Origin: Neobacillus kokaensis | Lineage (GTDB): Bacteria; Bacillota; Bacilli; Bacillales; Cytobacillaceae | NCBI RefSeq assembly: GCF_014656545.1 | Contig: NZ_BNDS01000033.1 | Span: 1-53,958 of the forward strand | DNA length: 53,958 bases | Reading direction: 5' to 3' | Part shown: positions 1 through 8,286 of the stretch, piece by piece | How positions within the stretch are numbered: the first letter of the stretch is position 1 | Layout of the letters: each line of letters begins with the position of its first letter | Translations under genes and position numbers: made by a program | Notes under the pieces: model-generated | The model's database searches: none | Seen by the model: only the letters and a program-made list of their open reading frames with translations | Told to the model about the DNA's origin: nothing

Positions 1-3
1 ACC

Positions 4-89
4 CGCCTATGGGACATACCTTGCACCCAAACTGGTGAAACGCCTATGGGACATACCTCGCACTCAAACCAAGGTGTCTGTCCCATAGG
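4..89. repeat. Two direct repeats with an inverted partner
   Basis: Two near-identical units start at 4 and 41 (period 37), each beginning CGCCTATGGGACATACCT. The inverse, TGTCCCATAGG at 79-89, can pair with CCTATGGGACA at 43-53 to form an 11-bp stem. The block lies about 110 bases beyond the kynA stop codon. It could act as a weak transcript end, but there is no clear T-tract, and it looks more like a dispersed intergenic repeat. The array may continue left of the window. Confidence 0.6.
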
Positions 90-200
90 ACCAATCAAAA
101 ATATTGTTATTAAATTTTGTACAAAATAATATACATTTCCTGCACTTATTTGAAAAGTATCTCCAAAAAGCGGCGATGGGGGCCGGCCTAGCACATCCCC

Positions 201-1040
201 CTACAGCTTTGTCCGTAAACTTAGCAGCTCTGGGAAAAATTGCTGGTCTAGTACTCTCTTTAAATAGGTAACGCCAGAAGAGCCGCCTGTTCCCGTTTTA
301 TGGCCAATAATTCTTTCCACCGTGGTCATATGATTAAAACGCCAAAGCTGCTGCTGGTTGCCGATATCTACCAGCTTCTCCGCCAGCTCATATAAATCCC
401 AATATTGCTCCGGATTGCGGTACACCGTCAGCCATGCCTCTTCGACACTATCATTATGTTCATAGTTTTGCGACCAGTCGCGGTTCAGCGCTTTTTCATC
501 TACCTGTAACCCATGAGCCGTAAGGGCAAAAATCGCCGCATCATAAATGCTCGGTTCATTTAACGCCTTCACCATCAGCGGATATAACTCCTCCTGATGC
601 TGATAGACGGCAAGAGTGCGAGCATTCTTGTTTCCAAGGGCAAATTCAATTAAGCGGTTTTGATAGGATTGAAACCCGGAAGAGCGTCCTAATTTATCAC
701 GAAATTGCATGTACTCGGACGGCGTCAGTGTGGAAAGCACACTCCATGACTGGATGAGCTGCTGCTGAATCCTTGAGACCCGCGATAGCATTTTAAACGA
801 AGGCTCCAAATCATTTTGGCGGATACAGGCGATGGCCGCATTCAGTTCATGCAAAATCAGCTTCATCCACAGCTCGCTCGTTTGATGGATGATGATAAAC
901 AGCATTTCATCGTGGTGATCCGAAAGCCGGTGCTGGCTCGACAAAAGCTGGTCAAGGCGCAGATAATCACCATAAGACATATCCTTTTGAAAGTCTAATT
1001 GAATGCCTTTTTCTAAGTTTTTATCCTCTGAGTTTTTCAC
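201..1040 (-). CDS. kynA: Tryptophan 2,3-dioxygenase
   Basis: Cytosolic haem enzyme that opens the indole ring of L-tryptophan with O2 to give N-formylkynurenine, the first step of the kynurenine pathway. The 279 residues match the usual bacterial length. Family motifs are clear: IHQTSELW with active-site His52, YMQFR with Tyr110 and Arg114 for substrate contact, and NHMTTVER with His237 as the expected haem ligand, followed by the GTGGSSG loop. The start is GTG, preceded by AGGGGG at good spacing. It is the last gene of a kynU-permease-kynA operon, 16 bases after the permease. No arylformamidase gene (kynB) is seen next to it, which is unusual for a Bacillus kyn cluster. Family assignment is secure. 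Confidence 0.97.
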   Translation of the reverse strand: MKNSEDKNLEKGIQLDFQKDMSYGDYLRLDQLLSSQHRLSDHHDEMLFIIIHQTSELWMKLILHELNAAIACIRQNDLEPSFKMLSRVSRIQQQLIQSWSVLSTLTPSEYMQFRDKLGRSSGFQSYQNRLIEFALGNKNARTLAVYQHQEELYPLMVKALNEPSIYDAAIFALTAHGLQVDEKALNRDWSQNYEHNDSVEEAWLTVYRNPEQYWDLYELAEKLVDIGNQQQLWRFNHMTTVERIIGHKTGTGGSSGVTYLKRVLDQQFFPELLSLRTKL

Positions 1041-1056
1041 TTTAAAGACCCCCTAA

Positions 1057-2445
1057 TCAATCTTTCATCATCATGTCTTGCTGGGCAGCTGCATCGACTC
1101 TCTTTTTATGAAAAAAGAAATACACAACCGTCAAAAACACCAGCCACGGGATACCGAACTGAAGCAAAATTTTAAACGGTGTAAACCAGGTGGTAATCAT
1201 CAGACTCACTAACAGAACAGCCCCAAGAACGGTCAAATAAGGAAAACCGAGCATTCTCACCGGCAGCTTGCGTCCCCCTGATTTTTCCCACATCTTTCGG
1301 AAAAATAAATGCGAGATAAACACCATTAACCACGTAAAAATGGCGCCAAACATCGAAATTCCCATCATAAAGGCGTACGAGGTTCCCGGGAACACGGCGC
1401 TGACCACGGCGGCAACTATAATCCCGACGGCGGAAACGGCCAGAGCAAATAATGGAACTCCTTTACTATTCACCTTTCCAAAAACAGCTGGCGCAAATCT
1501 TGCCTGTGACAGAGAGAACACCATTCTAGTCGACGCATATAATTGGCTGTTCATCGCGGATAAAGCTGCGGTCAAAATAATAAAATTCATAATTCCAGAG
1601 GCACCGGGGATATTCAAAATTTCCATTACCTTTACAAATGGACTTTTATCGATACCCGCCTGTTTCCACGGAACAATCATCAGCATGATGCCAAGCGTCA
1701 AAACATAAAAGGTGGACAGACGGAAAACCGTTGCCTTCAACGCCTTAGGCACGGCCACATCAGGGTCCTTTGCTTCACCAGCGGTTACGGCAATCAATTC
1801 GGTTCCTAAAAAGCTAAACAGCGAAATAAAGATGGCAATCCAGACCCCTTTAAAGCCAAACGGGAGAAATCCTCCGTCATTTGTGAAATTTTCAGGACCA
1901 ATGTTTGCAGGGCCAGAGGATCCGAATAAAACATAAGCACCTAGTAAAATAAATCCGATGATTGCACTAATTTTGATCATCGAAAACCAGTATTCAAAGG
2001 TGGCAAAAGTGTGTACGCTCGTAGCGTTCACATAAATGAGCACAGCACCAAACAGCAAAATCCAGACCATTCCCGGCACGCTTGGGAACCAGTATTTCAT
2101 ATAGACGGCAATGGCGCTGACTTCAACTCCCACAGCCAATACGTTAGCAATCCAATACGAATAGCGGACTAGGTAACCCGCCATCGGGTGGATGTATTTC
2201 TCGGCAATCAGTCCGAATGATCCCGAGGTGGGGTGGGCAACCGTCATTTCCGCCAAACAGCCCATGAGCAAGAGGACAATAAACGCTCCGAATGCATAAC
2301 TAATCAGGACTCCCGGCCCTGCTGTACTAATTGCAAGACCGCTTCCGAGGAACAGCCCCGTTCCGATGGCACATCCCATCGCAATCATCGTCAGCTGCTT
2401 TGTTTTGAGCTCCCGCTTTAATCCCTTATCTATCTTACTTTCCAT
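1057..2445 (-). CDS. APC-family amino acid permease, probably for tryptophan or kynurenine
   Basis: A 462-residue integral membrane transporter of the amino acid-polyamine-organocation superfamily with about 12 predicted membrane segments. The N-terminal segment carries the family signature GCAIGTGLFLGSG, followed by AGPG in TM1 and a conserved loop with EMTVAHPTSGSF. It resembles the GabP/RocE-type amino acid permeases. The substrate cannot be read from sequence; its place between kynU and kynA suggests tryptophan, kynurenine or anthranilate-related transport (inference). It starts at ATG after a GGGCGGGG-like site and is 186 bases downstream of kynU, with a 21-bp repeat array in between. 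Confidence 0.88.
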   Translation of the reverse strand: MESKIDKGLKRELKTKQLTMIAMGCAIGTGLFLGSGLAISTAGPGVLISYAFGAFIVLLLMGCLAEMTVAHPTSGSFGLIAEKYIHPMAGYLVRYSYWIANVLAVGVEVSAIAVYMKYWFPSVPGMVWILLFGAVLIYVNATSVHTFATFEYWFSMIKISAIIGFILLGAYVLFGSSGPANIGPENFTNDGGFLPFGFKGVWIAIFISLFSFLGTELIAVTAGEAKDPDVAVPKALKATVFRLSTFYVLTLGIMLMIVPWKQAGIDKSPFVKVMEILNIPGASGIMNFIILTAALSAMNSQLYASTRMVFSLSQARFAPAVFGKVNSKGVPLFALAVSAVGIIVAAVVSAVFPGTSYAFMMGISMFGAIFTWLMVFISHLFFRKMWEKSGGRKLPVRMLGFPYLTVLGAVLLVSLMITTWFTPFKILLQFGIPWLVFLTVVYFFFHKKRVDAAAQQDMMMKD

Positions 2446-2528
2446 ATGTCCCCGCCCTTCCTTTTATATACATGTTTTTATAAAGCCGCTGCCTGATATC
2501 TTAATCAATAGCCGCTTCTGTTCTGGTT

Positions 2529-2625
2529 TATCCGCAAATTTTTGAGATTTATCCGCGAATATGGGTTATTTATCCGCGAATTTCGCCCCATTATCTGCGA
2601 ATCTTTGCACTTTATCCGCGAATCC
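2529..2625. repeat. 21-bp tandem repeat array, locus 1
   Basis: Five copies of TATCCGCGAAT (variants TATCCGCAAAT, TATCTGCGAAT) start at 2529, 2550, 2571, 2592 and 2613, an exact 21-bp period. The other ten bases of each unit vary. The array begins right after the kynU stop codon, in the gap before the permease gene. The same family, same period and same orientation recurs at 19708-19830. No function is known to me. Confidence 0.85.
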
Positions 2626-2631
2626 TACTAG

Positions 2632-3906
2632 TTAAGCTACAATCTCCCGCTCATTCGCAAATTTTTCATATTGCTTTTCAACCATAATCTCCTTCAAGAT
2701 TCGCACCACGTTCCAAACATCTTCATAAGACGTATAAAGCGCAATCGGTGCAAGACGGACCACGTTCGGTGCGCGGAAATCCGGAATAATCCCGTTCTCT
2801 TTTAATGACTTACAAATCCGCGCGGCTTCAGGATGTTCAAGGCAAACATGGCCGCCTCGACGTACATCTTCACGAGGATTCCCAATCGTAAAACCAAGAC
2901 CCGCTAATTCCACTTCAATCAATTCCATGAAATACTGGTTAATTTCCAGCGACTTTTTACGAATATTTTCAATCCCTGCTTCTGCAAAAATTTCTAGGGA
3001 GCCAAGCAGCGGTGCCATACTTAATACATGAGGCGTGCCGATTTGATAAGCGCCAGCTGTTTCCGCAGGAGTAAAGGTATGCTCGAGGTCAAACTGCTTA
3101 TCCTTGCGGGAACCAAACCAGCCAGCCAAGCCTGGATTCGCACCAAAGTGTTTCCGGTTCACATACAGCCCCCCGACACTTCCCGGTCCGCCGTTTAAAT
3201 ATTTGTAATTGCACCAATAAGCAAAGTCTACATCCCATTCACTAAAGGAATGAGGAATCGCGCCGACGGAATGGCAGCCGTCAAAGCCGATTAAAATACC
3301 GCGTTTATGCGCTTCCTCGGTTAATCGTTTCATATCAAGAATTTGCCCGCTGCGATACTGGACCGTCGGGAGAATCACCAAAGCCACCTCATCGGTCATT
3401 GCTTCTATTATATCCTCTTCTTCAATGACACGGCCATCCCTGCTTTTGGCGCGAATCAAATGCTCATCTGGATCATAACCGTGGATGTGGAGCTGGCTTT
3501 TCAGCGCATAAATATCGGTTGGAAAGTTCAGCTCATCAGCTAGTATTTTGGTTCGCTTTCCTTGCGGCTGATAAAATGTCGCGACTAACTGATGAAGATT
3601 TACCGTCGTGGAACCGGTTACAATTACTTCCTCAGCTGATGCCCCAACGAGCGGTGCCAATAATTCTGCTAATCTCTCGGAAAGATCAAACCATGGATGT
3701 GTCCCCTTTGTCCAGCCGTCGATGCCATGCTCCTTCCAATCTTCCAGCGATTCGATTAGTGTTCGTTCGGCGCGCTTCGAAAGCAGGCCCAATGAGTTTC
3801 CGTCCATATAAATCGTGCCCTGCTTCAGATAAAACTCATCGCGAAACCGTTTAAGCATGTCTGTACTGTCCAGCTGTTTGGCATATTCTACAGTTGGTTG
3901 CATCAT
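2632..3906 (-). CDS. kynU: Kynureninase
   Basis: PLP-dependent fold-type I enzyme that splits kynurenine into anthranilate and alanine. With the start at 3906 it has 424 residues, the normal family size. Lys235 in CNYKYLNGGPG is the expected Schiff-base lysine, and GFDGCHSVGA carries the Asp that holds the pyridine nitrogen. The open frame extends 61 codons further upstream, but that part is AT-rich, crosses the promoter and lacks family similarity; AAAGGGGG sits just before the paired ATGATG at 3906/3903. It is the first gene of the kyn operon, divergent from a TetR gene. If kynB is absent elsewhere, formylkynurenine would need another formamidase. Confidence 0.96.
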   Translation of the reverse strand: MMQPTVEYAKQLDSTDMLKRFRDEFYLKQGTIYMDGNSLGLLSKRAERTLIESLEDWKEHGIDGWTKGTHPWFDLSERLAELLAPLVGASAEEVIVTGSTTVNLHQLVATFYQPQGKRTKILADELNFPTDIYALKSQLHIHGYDPDEHLIRAKSRDGRVIEEEDIIEAMTDEVALVILPTVQYRSGQILDMKRLTEEAHKRGILIGFDGCHSVGAIPHSFSEWDVDFAYWCNYKYLNGGPGSVGGLYVNRKHFGANPGLAGWFGSRKDKQFDLEHTFTPAETAGAYQIGTPHVLSMAPLLGSLEIFAEAGIENIRKKSLEINQYFMELIEVELAGLGFTIGNPREDVRRGGHVCLEHPEAARICKSLKENGIIPDFRAPNVVRLAPIALYTSYEDVWNVVRILKEIMVEKQYEKFANEREIVA

Positions 3907-3938
3907 TATGAAATTCCCCCTTTTTATTACTTGAAGAA

Positions 3939-3968
3939 AATATATCAATAAATATGACATGGTGTCAA
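3939..3968 (-). promoter_or_regulatory. Sigma-A-type promoter of the kyn operon with overlapping operator
   Basis: On the minus strand, TTGACA (3963-3968) and TATATT (3939-3944) are separated by 18 bases. The palindrome TGACA-TGG-TGTCA (3955-3967) overlaps the -35 box and spacer. This is where a repressor such as the divergent TetR protein would block RNA polymerase. The boxes and palindrome are seen directly; the link to the regulator is inferred from the divergent arrangement. Confidence 0.7.
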
Positions 3969-4053
3969 TATTATATTTCAGAAAATTAACAATCTTGTAA
4001 CCGACCTTATTTTTAGATATTCTTGATGGTATAGAGTTCAGGAGGATGCGGAA

Positions 4054-4671
4054 ATGAAGGAGAAACATGATGTGGTTGACAAACGCCATTTACGTTCCAT
4101 TAAGACAAAGCAAAAGCTGCTGGAAGCCGCTAAGGAAGTTTTTCTAGAGGAAGGCTTTCAAAAGGCAACGATTTCACAGATGATTAAAAAAGCAGGAATT
4201 GGCTACGGAACCGCCTATGTTCATTTTGAGGGCAAAGAGGAAATTTTGATGGTATTGATGGATGATGTCATGGAAAAATTCTATGAAATTGCTGAGGTAT
4301 CATTTTTTCCAAAAACAAAGGAGGAAGCGCGGCAGATTATCCTTTCGCAGGCAACTGCGTTTTTAAAAATGGCCGAAACCGAACGAAGCATGATGAGGCT
4401 GTTTGAGCAGGCGATCGGCATATCGCCATCGATTGCAACAAAATGGAAAGCCATCCGTGAAAAATTTATTCAGCGAATTTCCCAAGACATCGCCTTCGCC
4501 CAGAAAAATGGACTGGCCCGAGCCAAGCTAAACCACACACTTGTTGCCAAAGGCTGGTTTTTTACGAACGAAATGTATCTGTGGGAAATCGTCCGTAACG
4601 AACAACAGGGCACCGTTGAGGAAATCGCGCAAACCATGACGGCTGTTTATACTGAGGGGCTTTATCCTTAA
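4054..4671 (+). CDS. TetR/AcrR-family transcriptional regulator, probable kyn repressor
   Basis: A 205-residue protein with the N-terminal TetR helix-turn-helix at about residues 15-60, including TISQMIKKAGIGYGTAYVHF, and a helical C-terminal ligand-binding region without assignable specificity. ATG at 4054 follows AGGAGG at ideal spacing. It is transcribed away from kynU; the 147-base shared region holds the TGACA-N3-TGTCA palindrome. A likely job is repression of the kyn operon, relieved by tryptophan or kynurenine (inference). A hairpin terminator follows directly. Confidence 0.9.
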   Translation: MKEKHDVVDKRHLRSIKTKQKLLEAAKEVFLEEGFQKATISQMIKKAGIGYGTAYVHFEGKEEILMVLMDDVMEKFYEIAEVSFFPKTKEEARQIILSQATAFLKMAETERSMMRLFEQAIGISPSIATKWKAIREKFIQRISQDIAFAQKNGLARAKLNHTLVAKGWFFTNEMYLWEIVRNEQQGTVEEIAQTMTAVYTEGLYP

Positions 4672-4674
4672 GAA

Positions 4675-4704
4675 GGACCAGGCAACACTGCCCGGCCCTT
4701 TTTT
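4675..4704 (+). terminator. Rho-independent terminator after the TetR gene
   Basis: GGACCAGGCA pairs imperfectly with TGCCCGGCCC across a short ACAC loop, followed by TTTTTT. It lies 4 bases past the stop codon. Confidence 0.8.
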
Positions 4705-4721
4705 ACTTGTGTGAATATCAG

Positions 4722-4836
4722 ATACTTGTATTCTACTGGTCTAATAGCCCGAAATCTGCTGGAACCACCTTAGTCGGGTAAGTAGAGCTTGGCTAGCTGC
4801 TCGAAATCGACTGAAACTTTGTTTCTAATTTACCAG
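4722..4836. repeat. Imperfect direct repeats 52 bases apart
   Basis: Two diverged units share CCCGAAATCTGCTGGAAC and CTCGAAATCGACTGAAAC, with the shared CGAAATC at 4750 and 4802 (52 bases apart). They resemble no gene and lie in the non-coding stretch between the TetR terminator and the first sugar importer. The sequence differs from the 52-bp family at 47.7 kb despite the equal spacing. Confidence 0.4.
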
Positions 4837-4848
4837 TATATGATATTC

Positions 4849-4923
4849 CTAATCTAGTAACTCTAGTTCAATCACCGTATCCTTTTCGTCCGGCAGGTCA
4901 GCGGAAGTACGGCTTAAACCTAA
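4849..4923 (-). pseudogene. Possible C-terminal remnant of a lost gene
   Basis: A 24-codon open stretch on the minus strand ends DEKDTVIELELLD then TAG, with an in-frame stop just upstream. The acidic linker followed by an alternating hydrophobic TVIELEL end looks like the last beta-strand of a glycoside hydrolase. It sits directly downstream of the ABC permease genes in the same orientation, where a sugar-importer operon often has its hydrolase. I read it as a deletion relic, but the stretch is short and could be chance. Confidence 0.3.
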
Positions 4924-4970
4924 TTATTTTAAAACTGTCAAACCTTTTTATAATAGTCTAAAGGCGGCTC

Positions 4971-5792
4971 TTATCCTTTCACAGATCCTGAACCAAGTCC
5001 TTTTTCAATTTTTTCCTGGAAGAATAGATAGACGATAATCGTTGGGATGATGGTAATAAAGATACTCGCGAACATCGGTCCCATGTCGGAGGTGCCCATT
5101 TTACCTACAAAGGTAAGGAGACCCATTGAGATGTTATACATATCGTGATCGGTTATAAACAGGACATTCCAGACGAGATCATTGTAGATGCCGAAAAACG
5201 CTAGGATTCCCGCTGTAGAGATGGCCGGCATCGTTAATGGCGCCAGAATTTGAAATAGCAGACGATATGGACCGCATCCGTCCATAATAGCGGACTCATC
5301 CAATTCTTTAGGCAAGTCCTTCATGTAACCCGTAATTAAGAAAATGGTCAATGGCAGCTCAAAAACCGCATATAAAATGATCATCACGAAGTAATTATTA
5401 AACCCATTAATAGCCGTCACAATCTGTGAAATCGGAATCAACATCGAGAACACTGGTATCATTAATCCGAGAGTGTAATACAAATAGATCGGCGTATTCA
5501 GCTTAAAATTAAACCTTGCCAGCGGATAAGAGGCAAGGAGCCCTAAGATCAATGACAACAATGTTCCAAATGTCGCATAAATAATCGAATTTATAATGGA
5601 GATATGGATGTTGGCAGATTCAAATGCTGCAACAAAGTTTTCAAATCTCCACTTAGTAGGCAGTGCTAGTATTTCGTTATAAATTCCCTCGTTATCCTTA
5701 AAGGAAGACAACAAATTAAAGAATAATGGGTATAGGAAAAAAATAGAACAAAGGATGGCAAACCCATAGATAACGATTTTTCCAATTTTCAT
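4971..5792 (-). CDS. Carbohydrate ABC transporter permease (MalG type)
   Basis: A 273-residue inner-membrane subunit of a CUT1-family sugar importer with six predicted membrane segments. The EAA loop that docks the ATPase is seen as ELDESAIMDGCGPYRLLF, followed by ILAPLTMPAI. The C-terminus ends GSGSVKG, as many MalG homologues do. It is the last gene of the binding protein-MalF-MalG operon, 29 bases after the MalF-like gene. No ATPase gene is in the operon, so a shared MsmX-type ATPase is expected (known for Bacillus CUT1 systems; inferred here). Confidence 0.93.
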   Translation of the reverse strand: MKIGKIVIYGFAILCSIFFLYPLFFNLLSSFKDNEGIYNEILALPTKWRFENFVAAFESANIHISIINSIIYATFGTLLSLILGLLASYPLARFNFKLNTPIYLYYTLGLMIPVFSMLIPISQIVTAINGFNNYFVMIILYAVFELPLTIFLITGYMKDLPKELDESAIMDGCGPYRLLFQILAPLTMPAISTAGILAFFGIYNDLVWNVLFITDHDMYNISMGLLTFVGKMGTSDMGPMFASIFITIIPTIIVYLFFQEKIEKGLGSGSVKG

Positions 5793-5821
5793 TTTTACAC
5801 CTTCCTTTCTAAACGCTGTCT

Positions 5822-6706
5822 TTAAGCTGAACGAGCTTTTCCTTGGAATAAGCGGTTCAGGACTATGGTTGAAACAAGTGCTGTTACAACAATAAAGGTG
5901 GCAATGGCATTACCGCCGCCAAAGTTGTTATATACAAAGGATTGATTGTAAAGCATGGTAGTCGGAACCTCCGTTGCTCCGTTCGGCCCGCCGCCCGTCA
6001 TGACATAGACTTGCGCAAATACACGGATAGACTGCGTCACGGCCAGAATCGAAAAGATTTTAAAGATTTCCTTCATTAACGGAACGGTAATGTATAGGAC
6101 TTTTTGAAACCCATTGGCCCCGTCGATTGTAGCAGCCTCATAAATTTCTTCAGGGATCGATACCATCCCGCTCGCAAATATGATCATATTTAGCCCGCAA
6201 AAAATCCAGGCATTAACGGCAACAACGGAGAAAATAGCGATATCAGGATCGCCCAGCCAGTCCATCGCCCATTGATCTAAACCGATGGATACAAAAATAT
6301 TATTGATTAGTCCACCCTTCCCTTTTAACAGAAACTGCCACAAAAGTCCTAATGCCGTCAGCGGCAGAATGGACGGGATGAAATAGCTGACTCGAAAGAA
6401 GCGTTTTCCTTTGATTTTCGAAGTAATAATTAATGCTAGAATAAAAGAAAAAGGCATGATAAGAATAAATGAACCAAGGATAAAGATAAGCACGTTTTTC
6501 AAAGATAAATAAAAGCCCTCATCTTGAAACATCAAGATGAAATTGTCCCAGCCGGTATAAATTAACGGCGAAGCTTTGATTCCATTCCAAGAAAAGAAGG
6601 ACAAATAAAAGGTTTGAAAAATTGGTACAATGAAAAAGATAGAATATAGAATAATAGAAGGCAGTAAAAAGACAGATATAGTCAGTGCTTGTTTTTTGTT
6701 AAAAAT
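5822..6706 (-). CDS. Carbohydrate ABC transporter permease (MalF type), non-canonical start
   Basis: MalF-type membrane subunit. Starting at the first ATG/GTG/TTG (6604) gives 260 residues and cuts off the first membrane helix. The frame is open upstream and encodes IFNKKQALTISVFLLPS and a typical TM1, so the natural protein is about 294 residues. No ATG, GTG or TTG exists in frame between the preceding stop and TM1. The best candidate is ATT at 6704-6706, eight bases after AAAAGGGGGG. The EAA loop reads EIYEAATIDGANGFQ. The alternatives are an ATT start as in infC, a mutated start codon with reduced expression, or a sequence error. Downstream of the binding-protein gene, after a hairpin. Confidence 0.85.
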   Translation of the reverse strand: MFNKKQALTISVFLLPSIILYSIFFIVPIFQTFYLSFFSWNGIKASPLIYTGWDNFILMFQDEGFYLSLKNVLIFILGSFILIMPFSFILALIITSKIKGKRFFRVSYFIPSILPLTALGLLWQFLLKGKGGLINNIFVSIGLDQWAMDWLGDPDIAIFSVVAVNAWIFCGLNMIIFASGMVSIPEEIYEAATIDGANGFQKVLYITVPLMKEIFKIFSILAVTQSIRVFAQVYVMTGGGPNGATEVPTTMLYNQSFVYNNFGGGNAIATFIVVTALVSTIVLNRLFQGKARSA

Positions 6707-6736
6707 TTTTAATACCCCCCTTTTAATAATTGAGGA

Positions 6737-6769
6737 GATACCGCCCCACCCAAATAGGGGAGCGGTATC
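6737..6769 (-). promoter_or_regulatory. Intercistronic hairpin between binding protein and permeases
   Basis: GATACCGC (6737-6744) pairs with GCGGTATC (6762-6769), extended by CCC/GGG with a small bulge. There is no T-tract on the transcribed strand. Such hairpins after binding-protein genes commonly protect the upstream mRNA and lower permease expression (general knowledge of sugar importer operons). Confidence 0.65.
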
Positions 6770-6779
6770 AGCGGTTTCG

Positions 6780-8087
6780 TTATTTTAGATTATCTGAGAA
6801 TTTTTGAATATTTTCCGCTGTCTTTTCAGGGGAGTTTCCTGCAAACATCCCTTGGATTTCGTTTCTTAATTTATCCTGGAATTGCGGGCGCGGATCGTAT
6901 GCCGTAATTTCCATTAAGAATTCACTCGAAGATTCAAGTGCTTTCGTATATTCCTGTGTAACCGGATCTACTTTTAGTGAATCCATATCCATTTTCACCG
7001 GATATACACCCCCGCCGGCCTTTTCAAAGTAGTATTGGAAGGCATCGACGGATGTTAAGTATTTTACTAATTTGATTGCAGCATCCTTCTTTTTTCCTTT
7101 AATCTCCTTGAACACTGAGTATCCGCCTGCGCCGCCATGCCACGCATTTAGATGATCCGGCGCATCCTTAAATCCTGGGAATGGGATAACGCCAATTTTA
7201 TCGGCAATATCTGATTCAGCAAGGGATGAAATTCCCCAGCTTCCGTTAAATAACATCGCACTTTTACCGCTAGTAAACGCAGAAGTGACTTCATTATCGT
7301 CAGTCGTTACGATATTGTCCCCGAAGACGCCAAGATCAGCCCACTGTTTCATAATTTTGAAGATCTCAAGCATATCTTTGTCGGTGTATTTCGCTTTGCC
7401 GCTGACTAGATCTTCTGTTTTTTGCAAGCCAAACTTTTTCATAGTGATATTACTGATTAAGTGGCCGCCGCGGAAGTTTTCTTTATCGCCCATCCGAAGC
7501 AGGGTAATGTCTTCCTTCGCAAATTTCTTTTGCAATTCCGGAATATCTTCAATATACTTTGGTGGTTCTGCCCCAATCTTTTCAAACAGCTCTTTATTGT
7601 AAAATAACGCGATACTATAAAACTCAGAAGGAACTCCATAAACTCCAGGAAGATCGTCATATTTCCAAGTATCAAATAATGGTAAGAACGCGTCAGACCA
7701 TTGTTTGTCTTCTTCAAGGACTGGAGTTAAATCCATTGCAATGTTCTTGGCATATTCTTTAAATGCCTGCCCGCCATAGTTCACCCAAATTTCTGGGACA
7801 TTTCCAGTCGCGACAGATGTCTTAAACTTATTATTAAAGGCAGCCTCATCGTTAAGGGATTCATCAACAACCTTAATATCAGGATTTTCCTTCATGAATT
7901 TGTCTAACAGCTCATTAAATGCTTTAGATTCCGGATCATCCCCGCCCATTCGTGATAAAATACGAATAGTCGTTTTACCTGATTCCTTTTCTTCTTTTGA
8001 AGAAGTCTTGTCACTTGAACTGCACCCTGCCAAAACAATCGATAATAGGAGTGCCATAGCCATGAAAATTGTAAACGTTTTCCTCAA
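6780..8087 (-). CDS. Extracellular sugar-binding lipoprotein of a CUT1 ABC importer
   Basis: A 435-residue family 1 solute-binding protein. The signal peptide ends with lipobox LAGC (Cys22), followed by a Ser/Lys/Glu-rich linker, so it is tethered to the outer face of the membrane. It captures a sugar or oligosaccharide and delivers it to the two permeases downstream; the substrate is not readable. It starts with TTG, preceded by AAGGGGG. It heads the operon and is divergent from a histidine kinase gene, whose regulator probably activates it. A cre-like site overlaps its first codons. Confidence 0.93.
   Translation of the reverse strand: MRKTFTIFMAMALLLSIVLAGCSSSDKTSSKEEKESGKTTIRILSRMGGDDPESKAFNELLDKFMKENPDIKVVDESLNDEAAFNNKFKTSVATGNVPEIWVNYGGQAFKEYAKNIAMDLTPVLEEDKQWSDAFLPLFDTWKYDDLPGVYGVPSEFYSIALFYNKELFEKIGAEPPKYIEDIPELQKKFAKEDITLLRMGDKENFRGGHLISNITMKKFGLQKTEDLVSGKAKYTDKDMLEIFKIMKQWADLGVFGDNIVTTDDNEVTSAFTSGKSAMLFNGSWGISSLAESDIADKIGVIPFPGFKDAPDHLNAWHGGAGGYSVFKEIKGKKKDAAIKLVKYLTSVDAFQYYFEKAGGGVYPVKMDMDSLKVDPVTQEYTKALESSSEFLMEITAYDPRPQFQDKLRNEIQGMFAGNSPEKTAENIQKFSDNLK
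8070..8083. promoter_or_regulatory. cre-like site over the start of the first binding-protein gene
   Basis: TGTAAACGTTTTCC matches the CcpA consensus TGWAANCGNTNWCA at every position but the last. It covers codons 2-6 of the binding-protein gene, a position from which bound CcpA could block elongation. One mismatch makes this uncertain. Confidence 0.45.
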
Positions 8088-8286
8088 TTCTTATACCCCC
8101 TTTTCAAATATAACTTGAGTATAGTTGGAATCCATCAAATGGAACATGGAGAAATTTTACCTTGTGTTCAAAATTTTTTCTATTCTGAATATTACTATTT
8201 ATATTTTTTACACGATAGAGTATATTTGGCTTAGCTAATATGATACAAAAATAATAGTTTTTATTTTTAAAAATAAGGTGATATCG

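Noticed and set aside
816..998. Opposite-strand frames inside kynA and other genes
   Set aside because: They are shadows of clearly coding frames on the other strand, without ribosome sites or family likeness.
3907..4089. N-terminal extension of kynureninase by 61 codons
   Set aside because: It crosses the promoter and operator, is AT-rich, lacks family similarity, and a strong ribosome site lies before ATG 3906.
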